A stretch of 64,000 bases of DNA from Nonomuraea endophytica (lineage in GTDB: Bacteria > Actinomycetota > Actinomycetes > Streptosporangiales > Streptosporangiaceae). Under the pieces are notes generated by a model, which worked only from the letters and a program-made list of their open reading frames with translations, was not told the DNA's origin and did no database searches. Below are positions 56,917 to 64,000 of this stretch, piece after piece. Every line of letters begins with the position of its first letter. Positions within the stretch are counted from its first letter, which is position 1. The DNA is taken from contig NZ_JACHIN010000010.1 in NCBI RefSeq assembly GCF_014203235.1, positions 186,001 to 250,000 of the forward strand, written 5' to 3'. A program made the position numbers and the translations under genes.

Positions 56917-57092
56917 GGGGAACCCGGCTCGACCTCACGCCTGTGAAGGACCGAAGCGCCGCTGAGCAGAAGTCGTTCGTCCGGGCTGGCGCGCACCTGC
57001 TGGTGATGAAGCTGATGGGCGGCACGACCCTGACCGAGGACGAGATCGTCGCCGAGATCGTCCGCGCAGCCCGTTCCGGGCTCCCCTCCTGA
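56913..57092 (+). CDS. Hypothetical small phage protein
   Basis: 59 residues from GTG 56913, helical (LTEDEIVAEIVRAARSGL). Overlaps the previous gene by 4 bp. Not recognised. Confidence 0.6.
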   Translation: MRGTRLDLTPVKDRSAAEQKSFVRAGAHLLVMKLMGGTTLTEDEIVAEIVRAARSGLPS

Positions 57093-57150
57093 CCAGCCCC
57101 TCCGACCGGCGCCCAGCACGGGCGCCGGTCTCCCCCCGAAACGAGATCAC

Positions 57151-57666
57151 ATGAACGAGATACAGCCTCAGCGCGGCACCCTCGTGCCCACGCCCGAGGA
57201 GTGGCAGCCGGGCGACGTCGTGCTCGACAACCAGGGCAGTCTGTTCGCCCGAGCGTCGGCGCACGATGAGGCGAAAGGGTGGCCCTGGGGCTACACCTCG
57301 ACTGCCGCCAGGGGATTCGACGGCGAAGCGTATGTGCCCGAGGGGTCTGTGGAAGAGGGTTATCCGACCCGTCCGCTCCGGCTCCTGGTCCGCGATGGCC
57401 GCACCGTTGCCAGCCCGGACACGAAGGCTCAGCCGTACCGAGCGTTCGACGGCGTTACCACGACCGACCTGATCCTGCTCGACCAGCTGCTGCGCGCCGA
57501 CGAGACCGGTTTGACCAAAGCGGCCGGACTGGCCGGGCGTATCCGGGAGGAACTGGCCCGCCGTCCCGCCCATGACAAGGAGGCCGCGCTGCGAGAAGTG
57601 TCCGACATGGCGGTCAGGTTCATCGGGACCGGCGTGTGGCCGCTGATGAACGAAAGCGGGGAATGA
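57151..57666 (+). CDS. Hypothetical phage protein
   Basis: 171 residues. EEWQPGDVVLDNQGSLFARA resembles the small beta-barrel openings seen in several actinophage proteins; helical C-terminus. ATG with ACGAG upstream. Not recognised. Confidence 0.65.
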   Translation: MNEIQPQRGTLVPTPEEWQPGDVVLDNQGSLFARASAHDEAKGWPWGYTSTAARGFDGEAYVPEGSVEEGYPTRPLRLLVRDGRTVASPDTKAQPYRAFDGVTTTDLILLDQLLRADETGLTKAAGLAGRIREELARRPAHDKEAALREVSDMAVRFIGTGVWPLMNESGE

Positions 57667-57671
57667 GACCG

Positions 57672-57731
57672 ATGAGCGAGTGGCACCCCTGGTACGGCAT
57701 GGATGAGGCTTCGGCGCGAGGCGGTCATTAG
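57672..57731 (+). CDS. Possible 19-residue peptide
   Basis: MSEWHPWYGMDEASARGGH, between two coupled genes and overlapping neither. GAATGAGACC precedes it, with no strong ribosome site. Reported because it fills the gap before the recombinase; may not be real. Confidence 0.25.
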   Translation: MSEWHPWYGMDEASARGGH

Positions 57732-57741
57732 TGGATCTCCA

Positions 57742-58737
57742 ATGACCGCAGAGCTTGCGCCGCTGCGAGACGGTGCCCTACTCCTTGACGACGAGGTGGC
57801 GGAGCGGTTGGCCGCGCTCGACCAGGCGGCCGTCGCCTACTTGGACACGACGACGAAGCCGAACACCAGGCGCGCTTACGGCGACGACTGGCGGACGTGG
57901 ACCAGGTTCTGCGCCGAGCTGCGCATCCCGGCCGGCGCGGCGACGCTGGGCACGCTGGTCGGGTTCGTCAACTGGTTGTACTCGGCCGGGAACGCGCCCT
58001 CCACGGTAGACCGGCGGCTGGCGGGCGTGTCGGTGACGTTCCGGGACGCGGGCAGGCCGATCGACAAGCCGGTCATGCAGGCCGCCCGGAAGGCGATGGC
58101 TGCGGAGGCGGACAACCTAGCCCGTGCCAACGAGCGACGTGGCCGGGGGAAGGCCCCCGCAGTCACGGTCGCGCAGCTGCGGCTGATGTGCCGGGCCTGC
58201 CCAAGCGACACGCTCGCCGGGATCCGCGACCGGGCGCTGCTCCTGATCGGGTTCGCCATCGCGGCACGACGGTCCGAGCTGGCCTCGCTGCACGTGTCCG
58301 ACGTCGTCGAGGTCGAGGAGGGCCTGATCGTCACGGTCCGGTTCGGTAAGCGCGGCGCCCGCGAGGTGGCCGTGCCGTACGGGTCGAATCCGCTGACGTG
58401 CCCGGTCCGGGCGTGGCGGGCGTGGCTGGCCGCGTCCGGGCTCGTGGAGGGCCCGGCGTTCCGGTGGATCGACCGGCACGACAAGCTCCGGGATCGGGAA
58501 CTGTCCGGTCAGGCTGTCGGGGACGTGGTGACCCGCGTTGCTGGACGGGCCGGGCTGGCAGGCCGGACGGCGCATGGCCTGCGCTCGGGCCTGGCGACAG
58601 AGGCCCGTCGCGCCGGGCATGACTCGGTGTCGATCGCTGCACAGGGTGGTTGGTCACCCACGTCAAGGGACCTATTCGGCTACATGCAGATCGTAGATCG
58701 CTGGGCTGACAACGCCGCAGCGGGACTCGGCCTGTGA
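57742..58737 (+). CDS. Tyrosine recombinase (XerC/D-like)
   Basis: 331 residues from ATG 57742. SAM-like core-binding domain (about 30-120) and catalytic domain with all residues: Arg I in AARRSELASLHV, Lys in FGKRGAREV, H-x-x-R in HGLRSG, Trp in GGWSPTSRD and nucleophile Tyr in GYMQIVDRW. A second recombinase in an element that integrates through a serine integrase: either dimer resolution/terminal rearrangement or the trace of a nested element. Confidence 0.9.
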   Translation: MTAELAPLRDGALLLDDEVAERLAALDQAAVAYLDTTTKPNTRRAYGDDWRTWTRFCAELRIPAGAATLGTLVGFVNWLYSAGNAPSTVDRRLAGVSVTFRDAGRPIDKPVMQAARKAMAAEADNLARANERRGRGKAPAVTVAQLRLMCRACPSDTLAGIRDRALLLIGFAIAARRSELASLHVSDVVEVEEGLIVTVRFGKRGAREVAVPYGSNPLTCPVRAWRAWLAASGLVEGPAFRWIDRHDKLRDRELSGQAVGDVVTRVAGRAGLAGRTAHGLRSGLATEARRAGHDSVSIAAQGGWSPTSRDLFGYMQIVDRWADNAAAGLGL

Positions 58738-58765
58738 CCATGGCTGAGTAGGGCTTGTTCAGGCC

Positions 58766-59833
58766 CTACTCAGCCGCCCGGTCGGGCGCCTTCGGCTCGA
58801 TCTTGAGCCTCTTGCGTGCCCACTCCACCAGGGGGTGAAGAGCCAAGCCGCTGGTCATCACAACAAGGATCGCAGCACCCAGTCCAGTGTCCCAGATGGT
58901 CTCCAGGCCGCCCCAGAGCATAAGACCGGAGATCAGGAACCACGTGCGCTTCTGAGATCGGAGCAGCCACATCAGCAGGCACCTGGCAGGGTGGGCGAGG
59001 CGTCGCCCAACCCACGCCGAGCGGGATTCCAGCCCTGCCCACAGGAGCCCGGCCGAGTAGCGGAGCAACTGCGTACGTGATCCGCCTGTCGCGATCTCCA
59101 GAAGATCCCGCCGCCATATCTCGTCAGCTTCGGGCTCGGCTGCAAGGTACGACGCGATGTGCGAGATGCGACCGGCGGCAGTCCGGCGCAGCGGGATTTC
59201 CGTGTCTTCAGCCTGCAGTTCCGTGTAGCGACGCGCCACTCTTATGGCACATCCAATCGGATCCGTATTCAGATGCCGACGTGTCACCGAGCCTTCCTGC
59301 CATCGGTAGAAACCATGGCTGGAGCGCACTACCAAGCCGATCCCGACCGAGAGGGTAGGGTCATCGTCCACTTTGTATGTGCTGGTGACGCCGAGGCTAT
59401 GCAGGTCCGCGCGGAGCTTCTTCATCGCTTGTTTGTCGATGGCGCTCTTGAAGCGGTCCTCGGCTAGCGACCGCGGTTCGTCGATCAATAGGTAGGCAAG
59501 GGGTTCCCACCGAACTGTGGCTCGGCGTTCAAGAACGAGCACGTAACCGTGCATCCAAGGCGTGGGTCCACGATGGGTTTGGTCGGAGGCACGGCGAATG
59601 CGCATCCCAAAGAGGGGGCTGGACTCCGAGACGAGGCCCTGTTCGCCTACGACAAAGGATTCTCCGCCCCGCCCATCGAACCCACGCGCCACCGCAAACT
59701 CGATCACCTTGCGCGCCAGATCACCGAGTTCCTGCTGAACTCCAGGACTGATCCGTGCCTGGTCCTCTGCTTCGGCAGTTGTCCAGATAGAGAACGTGTA
59801 GGCATAGCCGCCAGCAATCAAGCGCTTGCTCAC
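58766..59833 (-). CDS. PadR-linked membrane protein, unknown function
   Basis: 355 residues. A large N-terminal soluble domain (about 1-270, with the motif YLLIDEPRSL and a Trp/Arg-rich GFYRWQEGSVTRRH) and two C-terminal transmembrane helices (about 300-320 and 322-342) with a basic tail. The layout (sensor-like domain plus paired C-terminal helices) is that of many membrane effectors. Start overlaps the PadR stop by 4 bp, so it is the regulated partner. Confidence 0.7.
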   Translation of the reverse strand: MSKRLIAGGYAYTFSIWTTAEAEDQARISPGVQQELGDLARKVIEFAVARGFDGRGGESFVVGEQGLVSESSPLFGMRIRRASDQTHRGPTPWMHGYVLVLERRATVRWEPLAYLLIDEPRSLAEDRFKSAIDKQAMKKLRADLHSLGVTSTYKVDDDPTLSVGIGLVVRSSHGFYRWQEGSVTRRHLNTDPIGCAIRVARRYTELQAEDTEIPLRRTAAGRISHIASYLAAEPEADEIWRRDLLEIATGGSRTQLLRYSAGLLWAGLESRSAWVGRRLAHPARCLLMWLLRSQKRTWFLISGLMLWGGLETIWDTGLGAAILVVMTSGLALHPLVEWARKRLKIEPKAPDRAAE

Positions 59834-60144
59834 AAGGCCTCAATCCATCGAAGTATTGGGCGAGGACGCTGGCGATTCGCCAATGCCGCAGTAGCTTGGC
59901 TCTCGCCCTCCGCGGTCAGCTCAACAAGGCGTCGGCGAGGACCGGTCGTTTCGGTTTCATCCCAGTGAGAGCGGACCCAGCCGATGCTCTCTAGCCGTCG
60001 CAAGATCGGGTAGACGGTGCCGGAACCGTGGCCGGTGGCTTGGATGACCTCAAGCCCGTACGTGGGCGTGCTCTCCGCTGCTGCTTCAAGCAGAACGCCG
60101 AGCACGTCGCGGGTTGGTGTAGTGAGGCGAATCGGGACAGGCAT
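59830..60144 (-). CDS. PadR family transcriptional regulator
   Basis: 104 residues, ATG with GGAGGG upstream. PadR winged helix (LTTPTRDVLGVLLEAAAEST, TYGLEVIQATGHGSGTVYPIL, RRLESIGWVRSHWDE, then GPRRRLVELTAEG). Overlaps the membrane-protein gene and probably represses both from the operator upstream. Confidence 0.9.
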   Translation of the reverse strand: MPVPIRLTTPTRDVLGVLLEAAAESTPTYGLEVIQATGHGSGTVYPILRRLESIGWVRSHWDETETTGPRRRLVELTAEGESQATAALANRQRPRPILRWIEAL

Positions 60145-60152
60145 TCACCCTC

Positions 60153-60185
60153 CGAGAATCGTTCTCGACCTATGTCGAGTACGAC
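60153..60185. promoter_or_regulatory. Cluster of small palindromes upstream of padR
   Basis: CGAGAA-TCG-TTCTCG (60153-60167), CTCGAC-CTAT-GTCGAG (60164-60179) and GTCG-AGTA-CGAC (60174-60185) overlap just before the PadR start. A plausible autoregulatory operator. Confidence 0.55.
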
Positions 60186-60223
60186 TCTACAGGCTTCTCG
60201 GCAAGGATGCGGGGCCCTCGTTC

Positions 60224-61513
60224 CTACTTGAACTCCTCGACTTCTTCGGCCAGCGCCGCCCTACGCTCCCCAGACAACGGGGCATGCGCATCGCTGAACT
60301 CGACGCTTGTGGGCAGATCGCAGGAGTTAAGACCAGCCAGGAGCGCCCTGGGCTCCGTGACCAAGTGCGAGTTTCTCCGGACGTAGAGCATTTCTCGCGG
60401 CGTCAGATCTCGAACCACTAGCATGTCGTGAGCCTTCAGAAGGAGCATTGCTCCTACCTGTATTGTTACGACAGCATGCGGAGCAGCAGCCTCCATGAGT
60501 TTCGCAACTGCGGCTGCCTTGGCGTCATCCACCTTGGCCTGTTCAAGATCTACCGCACGGAGTTGAATGGCGCGTTGCATCTCGGCGGCCAGGTCCTGTC
60601 CAAGGTCACAGTCGCGGATCTCCTTGGTGCGACGCCAGAGGCCCTTGAACAGCTTCGTGATCGAACCACGGAACGGTCCCTTGCAGGTACGTATGTCGTA
60701 CCCATAGGCGTTGAGAACCTCTTCCAATGCCTCCTCGATGGGTGCCAGGGAAGCGTCATCGGCTTCACCTCCGACATACACCAGGATCCTGGGCTCCTGA
60801 ACGAAATCGCGGTTGAGGAGGGCCGCCATGTTTTCCTCGATCATCGACTGGGCGGCTGTCTCGGCGGTAACCGATGTCGAAGTGGAATGCGACGAATACT
60901 CCCCTTTCGGGGAGAACGTTGCTGCCCAGGCTCGGAGCGTGTCGGAGAACTCGCGCTCGGCGAGAGCAGCGTCGCGTGCCTTGCGGAAGCGGTCGCGGGC
61001 GGAGCGAAAACCACGCCACGTGTCCGTCTGAACCCTATTTGGGGCTTTCTTGATAGCAGTCGCCCACTGTTGTGAGAGTTCGTCGAAGGCGTCGGAGGTG
61101 GTGCTCCAATCGGTGGACGATGCCAACTCCTGGGCCTTGGCTACGATGCGGTCCAGCTCACGGGCGGCCCGCTCTTGCTCCCTTTCGTACGCTTGGCGAG
61201 ACATGACCTGTTCCGACAGCCTGTCGAGGTGACCTATTAGCCTGGTCAGATCGCCGATGCCCTCGGCGGCGGCTACTGCTTGGCGTAGCGCTGCAATGCG
61301 AGCGGGAGCATCGATGAGGTCCAGACCATGACCTCGAATTGCGTACCCAAGCAGCTGCACTTGCCTTGCCAGTTCGTCGTATCTGCGCCGTGAAGCCAGC
61401 TCATCTTTCGGCTCGTCGGCCCGCCGCGCCTGGAGGGCGCGTTCTCCCTCAGCGGTACGCGCGTTGACGGTGCTGTCGTCGTCTACCCAGCCCCGCCGAT
61501 CGTTGCTCACCAT
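60224..61513 (-). CDS. Coiled-coil protein with conserved C-terminal domain, unknown function
   Basis: 429 residues. About 45-215 is helical and DUF349-like (NRVQTDTWRGFRSARDRF). The C-terminal half (ILVYVGGEADDASLAPIEEA, then LEQAKVDDAKAAAVAKLMEA and LLLKAHDMLVVRDLTPREML, about 245-410) follows a pattern I know only from unnamed actinobacterial proteins, some next to caspase- or TPR-like conflict genes. ATG with GGGAGGAC upstream. It lies upstream of padR in the same direction; the three genes make a cargo module. Confidence 0.6.
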   Translation of the reverse strand: MVSNDRRGWVDDDSTVNARTAEGERALQARRADEPKDELASRRRYDELARQVQLLGYAIRGHGLDLIDAPARIAALRQAVAAAEGIGDLTRLIGHLDRLSEQVMSRQAYEREQERAARELDRIVAKAQELASSTDWSTTSDAFDELSQQWATAIKKAPNRVQTDTWRGFRSARDRFRKARDAALAEREFSDTLRAWAATFSPKGEYSSHSTSTSVTAETAAQSMIEENMAALLNRDFVQEPRILVYVGGEADDASLAPIEEALEEVLNAYGYDIRTCKGPFRGSITKLFKGLWRRTKEIRDCDLGQDLAAEMQRAIQLRAVDLEQAKVDDAKAAAVAKLMEAAAPHAVVTIQVGAMLLLKAHDMLVVRDLTPREMLYVRRNSHLVTEPRALLAGLNSCDLPTSVEFSDAHAPLSGERRAALAEEVEEFK

Positions 61514-61942
61514 GTCCTCCCGCGGTTGTGATCAATCTTCTGGGACCAGGCATCGTGCCTCGAGTTGTTGGCTCTTCCCCGATTTCTGACGGCACGATTA
61601 GAGTCTGGTCGCCCAACAGTGGCGTCATTTCAGTCAACGCTAGAGGTGGGATCGCCGTTCTCGCCGCGGAATCCGACAGTTCGGCAGGGTTCACGCGCAA
61701 TCGCGATTGCGGCGACTTGACAAGCGTGCGTAGGGTAACGCCCATCGTGAGACGACTGTCTCCACGGCCATGATCTAACCCTTGAACGGGCCCCGGACCT
61801 GCACAGGTTCGGGGCCCTCACCATGGACGCGGGCATGTCCTGCACAGTGGTCCTGAGCCGGTCGCGCTGCTCATTTGGGGGAGTGAAGCGCGCGACCGGC
61901 CCGGGAACCCAACATCGCCCCTCTGCACGAACGAGGTGGACC
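61514..61942. promoter_or_regulatory. Promoter region for the ParB operon
   Basis: No convincing gene in 429 bp. TTGCGG (61708-61713), 18-bp spacer, TAGGGT (61732-61737) is a candidate rightward promoter. AGGCA-TCG-TGCCT lies near 61548-61560. Confidence 0.45.
61788..61817 (+). terminator. Strong GC hairpin upstream of the ParB gene
   Basis: GGGCCCCGGACCT (61788-61800), GCAC loop, AGGTTCGGGGCCC (61805-61817), 13 pairs with one G-T. Lies between the candidate promoter and the ParB start, so it could attenuate transcription. Confidence 0.6.
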
Positions 61943-62581
61943 TTGACGGCATCCCGCTACATCGAGCACATGGCGCTCGCCTCTATCCCGCGCGCCCCTC
62001 GCAACCCCAAGGACCACGACCTCGAGGGAATCCGCGCCGCGATCGAGCAGTTCGGCCTCCTCATCGCGGGCGAACTCGACGACCGGACCGGCCGCCTGGT
62101 CGTCGGCCACGGCCGGCTCGAAGTCCTTGAGACGATGAAGGCGGAACGCGCGGGCGCGCCCTCCGGGGTGCAACTGGCCGACGATGGCGAGTGGATGGTC
62201 CCGATCCTGCGCGGCTGGGAGTCCCGGTCCGACGCCGACGCCGAGGCATACCTGATCGCCAACAACCACCTGTCCGAGAAGGGCGGCTGGCATGAGCAGG
62301 GCCTTGCGGACATGCTCGCCTCAATTGCGGCGATCGACGCGCAGCTACTGGCCGCGACGGGCTACAACACCGACGACTTGGCCGACCTCGAAGAGGCGCT
62401 GAACGCTGACCGGCCCACATTCGACGAGGACGATGAGCCGCTCCCCGAGCCGGGCGACGCCGACGAGGAAGACCGCCCGACCGTATGGGGCGTGGTCGTC
62501 ACCTGCGAAAACGAAGATCAGCAGGTCGAGCTGCTCCAGCGCATGGTCAAGCAGGGATACAAGGTCCGCGCCCTCATGTGA
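61943..62581 (+). CDS. ParB/Srx-fold N-terminal domain protein
   Basis: 212 residues from TTG 61943 (AGGTGG upstream). ParB-like NTPase/nuclease domain: IPRAPRNPKDHDLEGIRAAI, FGLLIAGELDD, VVGHGRLEVLETM (G-H-x-R box), AYLIANNHLSE. Acidic C-terminus. In actinophages such proteins sit before the terminase and in DNA-modification clusters. Here it directly precedes the ABC-GNAT fusion. Confidence 0.83.
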   Translation: MTASRYIEHMALASIPRAPRNPKDHDLEGIRAAIEQFGLLIAGELDDRTGRLVVGHGRLEVLETMKAERAGAPSGVQLADDGEWMVPILRGWESRSDADAEAYLIANNHLSEKGGWHEQGLADMLASIAAIDAQLLAATGYNTDDLADLEEALNADRPTFDEDDEPLPEPGDADEEDRPTVWGVVVTCENEDQQVELLQRMVKQGYKVRALM

Positions 62582-62747
62582 CCTTCTCCCGGACCCGCAT
62601 CTTCCGCAGCAGCTCGCCCGGCTGATCGCAGTCGATGGTCGGGCAGCGCTCCGGCCAGTCCCAGCCGATCGGGCCGAAGTAGTGGCCGCGGGGGCACCGG
62701 CCGTGCAGCTCGAACGGCGCGAATGGGTTCGCTACGGCTTGTTCCAT
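62574..62747 (-). CDS. Small zinc-ribbon protein on the minus strand
   Basis: 57 residues, ATG 62747 with GAGGGGATGAGGG upstream. RCPRGHYFG and RCPTIDCDQPGELLRKMRVRE make a clean short zinc ribbon; the plus strand here has no comparable frame. Overlaps the ParB gene end by 8 bp in convergent orientation. Confidence 0.58.
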   Translation of the reverse strand: MEQAVANPFAPFELHGRCPRGHYFGPIGWDWPERCPTIDCDQPGELLRKMRVREKVT

Positions 62748-62775
62748 CCCTCATCCCCTCGAAAGGCGGTGCGCG

Positions 62776-63861
62776 GTGCGCGCTGACATCACCCTGTCGT
62801 CCCCGGTCCAGCCGTCGGCCCGAGTCCTCCAGCTACAAGGCATGTTCGACGTCGCCATCGAGGAGAAACTGGCCAACTCCTGGGCGATCGAGCTCCCCAT
62901 CGAGCAGAAGCCGTGGAACGTCGGACTGATCGTAGGGCCATCCGGCGCGGGCAAGTCTACGATCGCCCGGCACCTATGGCCGGACAAGATCATGGGCGCC
63001 CAGACCTGGACCGACCAGGCCCTCGTGGACGACTTCCCGCAGGGGATGGGCATCAAGGACATCGTCGCGCTTCTCGGTGCGGTTGGCCTGTCCAGCCCGC
63101 CGGCGTGGCTCCGGCCGTACGGCACGCTCTCCAACGGGGAAGCCTTTCGAGCGTCGATCGCCCGCGCGCTGGCCGACACTGACGGCCTGGTCGTCGTCGA
63201 CGAGTTCACGAGCGTCGTGGACCGGCAGGTCGCCAAGGTCGCCAGCCACGCCGTGGCGAAGGCCGTGCGACGTGGGAAGCGTCAGCTCGTGGCCGTGACC
63301 TGCCATTACGACGTGCTCGACTGGTTGCAGCCCGACTGGATGCTCGACGTCGCCACCAGCACCTTCGAGTGGAGGTCGGTTCAACCCCGGCCCGCGCTCC
63401 AGCTCGACGTCCGCGAGGTCGATCGGTCGGCCTGGGAAGTCTTTCGCCGTCATCACTATCTGACCGGCACCCTGCATAAGGCCGCAAGATGCTTCGGCGG
63501 ATTTATCGCCGGAGAATTGGTGGCGTTTACTTCGTACCGACATTTCCCGCACCCGAAGACACGCAATATCAAAATGGCTCATCGGACTGTGGTGTTGCCG
63601 GATTATCAGGGGCTGTCGATTGGCGGCGCTTTGACGGAATGGATGGGGCAACATCTGTACGAGCGCGGCTATCGCCTGCGCGCGGTGCTGTCGCATCCGG
63701 CGCTGATCGCCTACCGCTCCCGGTCGCCGCGCTGGAGGCTGGTCGGGCAGGACAAGAGCCTGCGCACCACCAGCAAGGAGAAGCACCTGCACGCGCACTC
63801 CCTCAACCCGCGGCGGCTGGGCACCGTGTCGTTCGAGTACGCCCCGATCAGCCCCCGGTGA
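62776..63861 (+). CDS. ABC-type ATPase fused to Mom-like GNAT acyltransferase
   Basis: 361 residues from GTG 62776. The ATPase half (about 1-205) has Walker A GPSGAGKST, signature LSNGEAFRASIARALAD, Walker B LVVVDEF and switch His TCHYD. The second half (about 215-361: FRRHHYLTGTLHKAARCFGG, FTSYRHFPHPKTRN, VLPDYQGLSIGGALTEWM) is a GNAT fold like phage Mu Mom, which modifies adenines in DNA. DNA composition drops in GC at about 63,460-63,680, i.e. in the GNAT half. Probably a DNA hypermodification enzyme guided by its ATPase. Confidence 0.78.
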   Translation: MRADITLSSPVQPSARVLQLQGMFDVAIEEKLANSWAIELPIEQKPWNVGLIVGPSGAGKSTIARHLWPDKIMGAQTWTDQALVDDFPQGMGIKDIVALLGAVGLSSPPAWLRPYGTLSNGEAFRASIARALADTDGLVVVDEFTSVVDRQVAKVASHAVAKAVRRGKRQLVAVTCHYDVLDWLQPDWMLDVATSTFEWRSVQPRPALQLDVREVDRSAWEVFRRHHYLTGTLHKAARCFGGFIAGELVAFTSYRHFPHPKTRNIKMAHRTVVLPDYQGLSIGGALTEWMGQHLYERGYRLRAVLSHPALIAYRSRSPRWRLVGQDKSLRTTSKEKHLHAHSLNPRRLGTVSFEYAPISPR

Positions 63862-64000
63862 CCGCGAGGTCCCGCACCTTCGACCAGCCCGTCAGTCCGG
63901 GCGCGTCCACGTCGGTGAAGCCGCGCCGCCAGTCGAGCGGCGGCGCGAACAGCCCGAGCTTGCCGCTGACCTCGACGAACCGGGTCGCGGGCTGGGCGCC
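63848..64000 (-). CDS. C-terminal end of an unidentified protein (cut by window edge)
   Basis: The last 50 residues of a minus-strand frame open to the edge, ending RGFTDVDAPGLTGWSKVRDL then AVTGG and stop. Strong GC-ending codons. Convergent with and overlapping the ABC-GNAT gene by 14 bp. Family not recognised; whether phage or host cannot be said. Confidence 0.5.
   Translation of the reverse strand, partial: GAQPATRFVEVSGKLGLFAPPLDWRRGFTDVDAPGLTGWSKVRDLAVTGG

Larger units (their letters stand above)
12850..64000. mobile_element. Prophage, left part (right end outside the window)
   Basis: Starts at the serine integrase inside the RND gene and continues to the window edge. Phage character: dozens of short overlapping genes, YqaJ exonuclease with RecT-like annealase, RusA, a phage-type beta clamp, WhiB, HU, candidate repressor, and a repeated start-associated motif. 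No conjugation gene and no structural phage gene is seen, so the virion genes and attR should lie to the right. Confidence 0.85.

Noticed and set aside
12850..64000. Integrative conjugative element instead of prophage
   Set aside because: No FtsK/TraB-type translocase, relaxase or mating-pair gene; the YqaJ/RecT/RusA/clamp set and the gene layout are phage-like.

Overview
The window is GC-rich actinobacterial DNA. Host-side genes (a HelD/HelR-type RNA polymerase-recycling ATPase, an SCO6745-family protein, a CGNR zinc-finger regulator, a NarL-type two-component pair, a secreted tripeptidyl-aminopeptidase-type hydrolase) suit a filamentous actinomycete of the Streptosporangiaceae/Streptomyces kind. 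The genus cannot be fixed from the sequence alone.

Positions 1 to about 12,850 are ordinary chromosome: a partial GNAT acetyltransferase, the SCO6745-family and CGNR genes divergent around an inverted-repeat operator, sensor kinase/response regulator, hydrolase, SDR oxidoreductase, a secreted DUF5666-like protein, HelD/HelR, and a MarR repressor divergent from an RND efflux pump.

The 3' end of the RND gene is the left junction of a large prophage. A 674-residue serine integrase starts inside the displaced tail of the pump gene, and from there to the right edge (about 51 kb) the DNA is phage-like: short genes with ATGA/GTGA overlaps, mostly on the plus strand. No terminase, portal, capsid, tail or lysis gene is present, so the structural half and attR must lie beyond 64 kb. 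Layout: 15.2-29.9 kb, early operons (UvrD-like helicase, ArdC-like protein, DUF3560-methyltransferase fusion, HU protein, DUF2786, DUF4314, an RNA polymerase alpha-CTD-like mini protein, a DnaQ-like protein, a beta clamp). 30-38.5 kb, accessory and regulatory genes on both strands (2H phosphoesterase, XRE regulators, a DUF5753/DUF397 pair, a TrmB/LuxR-like regulator, a candidate immunity repressor). 38.5-51.6 kb, recombination and nucleic-acid genes (YqaJ exonuclease, RecT-like annealing protein, SPFH lipoprotein, RNA ligase, RusA resolvase, WhiB, Rv2179c-like DEDDh protein, SLOG protein, winged-helix protein) ending in three 20-bp palindromic iterons spaced exactly 33 bp apart. 51.8-58.7 kb, small genes, a surface collagen-like protein, an HTH protein and a tyrosine recombinase. 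58.8-61.5 kb, a minus-strand PadR-controlled cargo module. 61.9-63.9 kb, a ParB-domain protein and an ABC ATPase fused to a Mom-like acyltransferase domain, a likely DNA-modification pair.

The genes suggest a phage that recombines and repairs DNA itself (helicase, exonuclease, annealase, resolvase, clamp) but uses the host polymerase. A composite repeat ties the element together: an inverted-repeat-bearing AACCCGCAAGCNAAACCGC motif and, 11-33 bp downstream, CCTCACCCGAA just before a Shine-Dalgarno and start codon. It recurs from 15 to 56 kb and resembles the ESAS/SAS elements of cluster K mycobacteriophages. The iteron array, this repeat, the ABC-Mom fusion and two DEDDh proteins with broken first motifs are the points most worth following up.
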